Assembly: GCA_035544675.1 (NCBI GenBank)
Contig: DATKCA010000170.1
Coordinates: 1 to 13,599, forward strand
From: DATKCA01 sp035544675
GTDB taxonomy: Bacteria; Acidobacteriota; Thermoanaerobaculia; Gp7-AA8
Length of the DNA: 13,599 nt
Direction of reading: 5' to 3'
The notes under the pieces were generated by a model that was not told the origin of the DNA, did not search any database, and was given only the letters and a program-made list of their open reading frames with translations. Below are positions 12,984 to 13,599 of this stretch, piece after piece. Position 1 is the first letter of the stretch; each line of letters opens with the position of its first letter. Both the position numbers and the translations under genes were made by a program.

Positions 12984-13599
12984 TCAGGGAAAGAGCGGTG
13001 GTGGCACCCGCTTTTTCGTGGCCTGCTCGAACGCGTAGCCGAGCCGCAGCAACACCGGCTCGCTGCACGCCATCCCGGTGAAGCTCACGCCGTACGGCGC
13101 ATTCTTCGCGTTGAACCCCTCCGGGAACGCGGTTGCCGGCGCATTGGGGATCATTCCGAAGGGGACCAGGACCGTCGGATAGCCGGGCCGGGCAGCGATG
13201 GCCGCTCCGAACGATCCGGGGAACAGCAGCGCGTCGAGGTTGTTCGCCTTCATCGCCGCGTCGATGCCGTTCGTTCCGGCCAGAAGAATGTCGCGGGCGC
13301 GATCGGCTTCATAACGGGCGCGGAACAGCTCCTGGTCCATCGCATCGGAGATGTCGAGCAGCGACTGGCCGTACTTGAGTGCGCCGGCCTTGACGTGGTT
13401 GCGGTTCCACGCGCGCAGCTCTGACAGCGACTTCACCGGCGCCGAGGGGCCGAGCGACGCGAGCCATTTGTTGAAGTCGCGCTCCATCCCGTACGCGAAG
13501 TCGATCGAGCACTTGCGCTCCTTGACGGCGTCCATGCTCGTGCACACGCCCCAGAGCAGCAGGTTCTTCTCCGGATCGGTCTCGACGATGCTCGGGATC
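12984..13599 (-). CDS. Amidase-signature family enzyme, C-terminal part
   Basis: The frame is open to the right edge; upstream of the internal GTG at 13547 it reads PSIVETDPEKNLLLWGVC, so the N-terminus is outside the window. The visible 205 residues are the C-terminal part of an amidase-signature protein (GatA/fatty-acid-amide-hydrolase superfamily). Markers are RARYEADRARDILLAGTNGIDAAM, LDALLFPGSFGAAIAARPGYPTVLVPFG and GVSFTGMACSEPVLLRLGYAFEQATKKRVPP. The last of these is the standard closing motif of amidases not committed to tRNA amidation. The Lys-cisSer-Ser catalytic triad would lie in the missing part. It hydrolyses a carboxamide of unknown identity. It converges on the hydrolase gene, with 22 bp between stops. 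Confidence 0.88.
   Translation of the reverse strand, partial: IPSIVETDPEKNLLLWGVCTSMDAVKERKCSIDFAYGMERDFNKWLASLGPSAPVKSLSELRAWNRNHVKAGALKYGQSLLDISDAMDQELFRARYEADRARDILLAGTNGIDAAMKANNLDALLFPGSFGAAIAARPGYPTVLVPFGMIPNAPATAFPEGFNAKNAPYGVSFTGMACSEPVLLRLGYAFEQATKKRVPPPLFP

Overview
The window is G+C-rich (roughly two thirds by eye) chromosomal DNA. It comes from a Gram-negative, probably soil-type bacterium: there is an outer-membrane barrel protein, a lipobox lipoprotein and several secreted enzymes. A one-component winged-helix/TPR regulator, an ArsR-SRPBCC operon, a virginiamycin-B-lyase-like propeller and a COG4099-type esterase together suggest Acidobacteriota or a close relative. That assignment is inference. 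No rRNA, tRNA or CRISPR array was seen.

Layout. 1-446 (+): C-terminal end of an ATP-grasp enzyme. 430-1035 (-): OmpW-like porin. 1095-3209 (+): secreted S9 prolyl-oligopeptidase-family peptidase. 3037-4467 (-): operon of an ArsR-type repressor and two SRPBCC proteins, the last with a signal peptide, behind a clear promoter and a palindromic operator. 4508-4583: inverted pair of GC-rich palindromic repeats. 4597-5532 (+): quinone-oxidoreductase-type dehydrogenase. 4504-6474 (-): class A beta-lactamase-like lipoprotein (domain about 5610-6474) whose reading frame lacks its expected stop. 6525-7284 (+): small basic protein plus nucleotidyltransferase, resembling a toxin-antitoxin pair. 7281-7404 (-): remnant of a DUF4287-type gene. 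7453-8418 (+): secreted seven-bladed propeller. 8421-8526: large inverted repeat. 8474-10384 (-): membrane-anchored winged-helix/TPR regulator. 10523-11041 (+): secreted HExxH protein. 11060-11879 (-): second small-protein/nucleotidyltransferase pair. 11974-12051 (-): remnant of an Lhr-like helicase gene. 12056-12210: palindromic MITE/REP-like element. About 12122-12961 (+): alpha/beta hydrolase. 12941-12979: heptamer tandem repeat. 12984-13599 (-): C-terminal part of an amidase.

Three points stand out. First, two separate small-protein/nucleotidyltransferase pairs each lie beside a decayed gene fragment, which suggests cassette gain and local decay. Second, three unrelated palindromic repeat families and one heptamer array sit at gene borders, and they have changed or supplied protein ends: the regulator's last 15 residues, the hydrolase's N- and C-terminal ends, and a false 5' extension of the dehydrogenase. 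Third, several genes have a -10-like hexamer only 6-8 nt before the start codon, as expected for leaderless transcripts. Apart from the ArsR-SRPBCC operon and the two cassettes, the genes look like independent units rather than one pathway.
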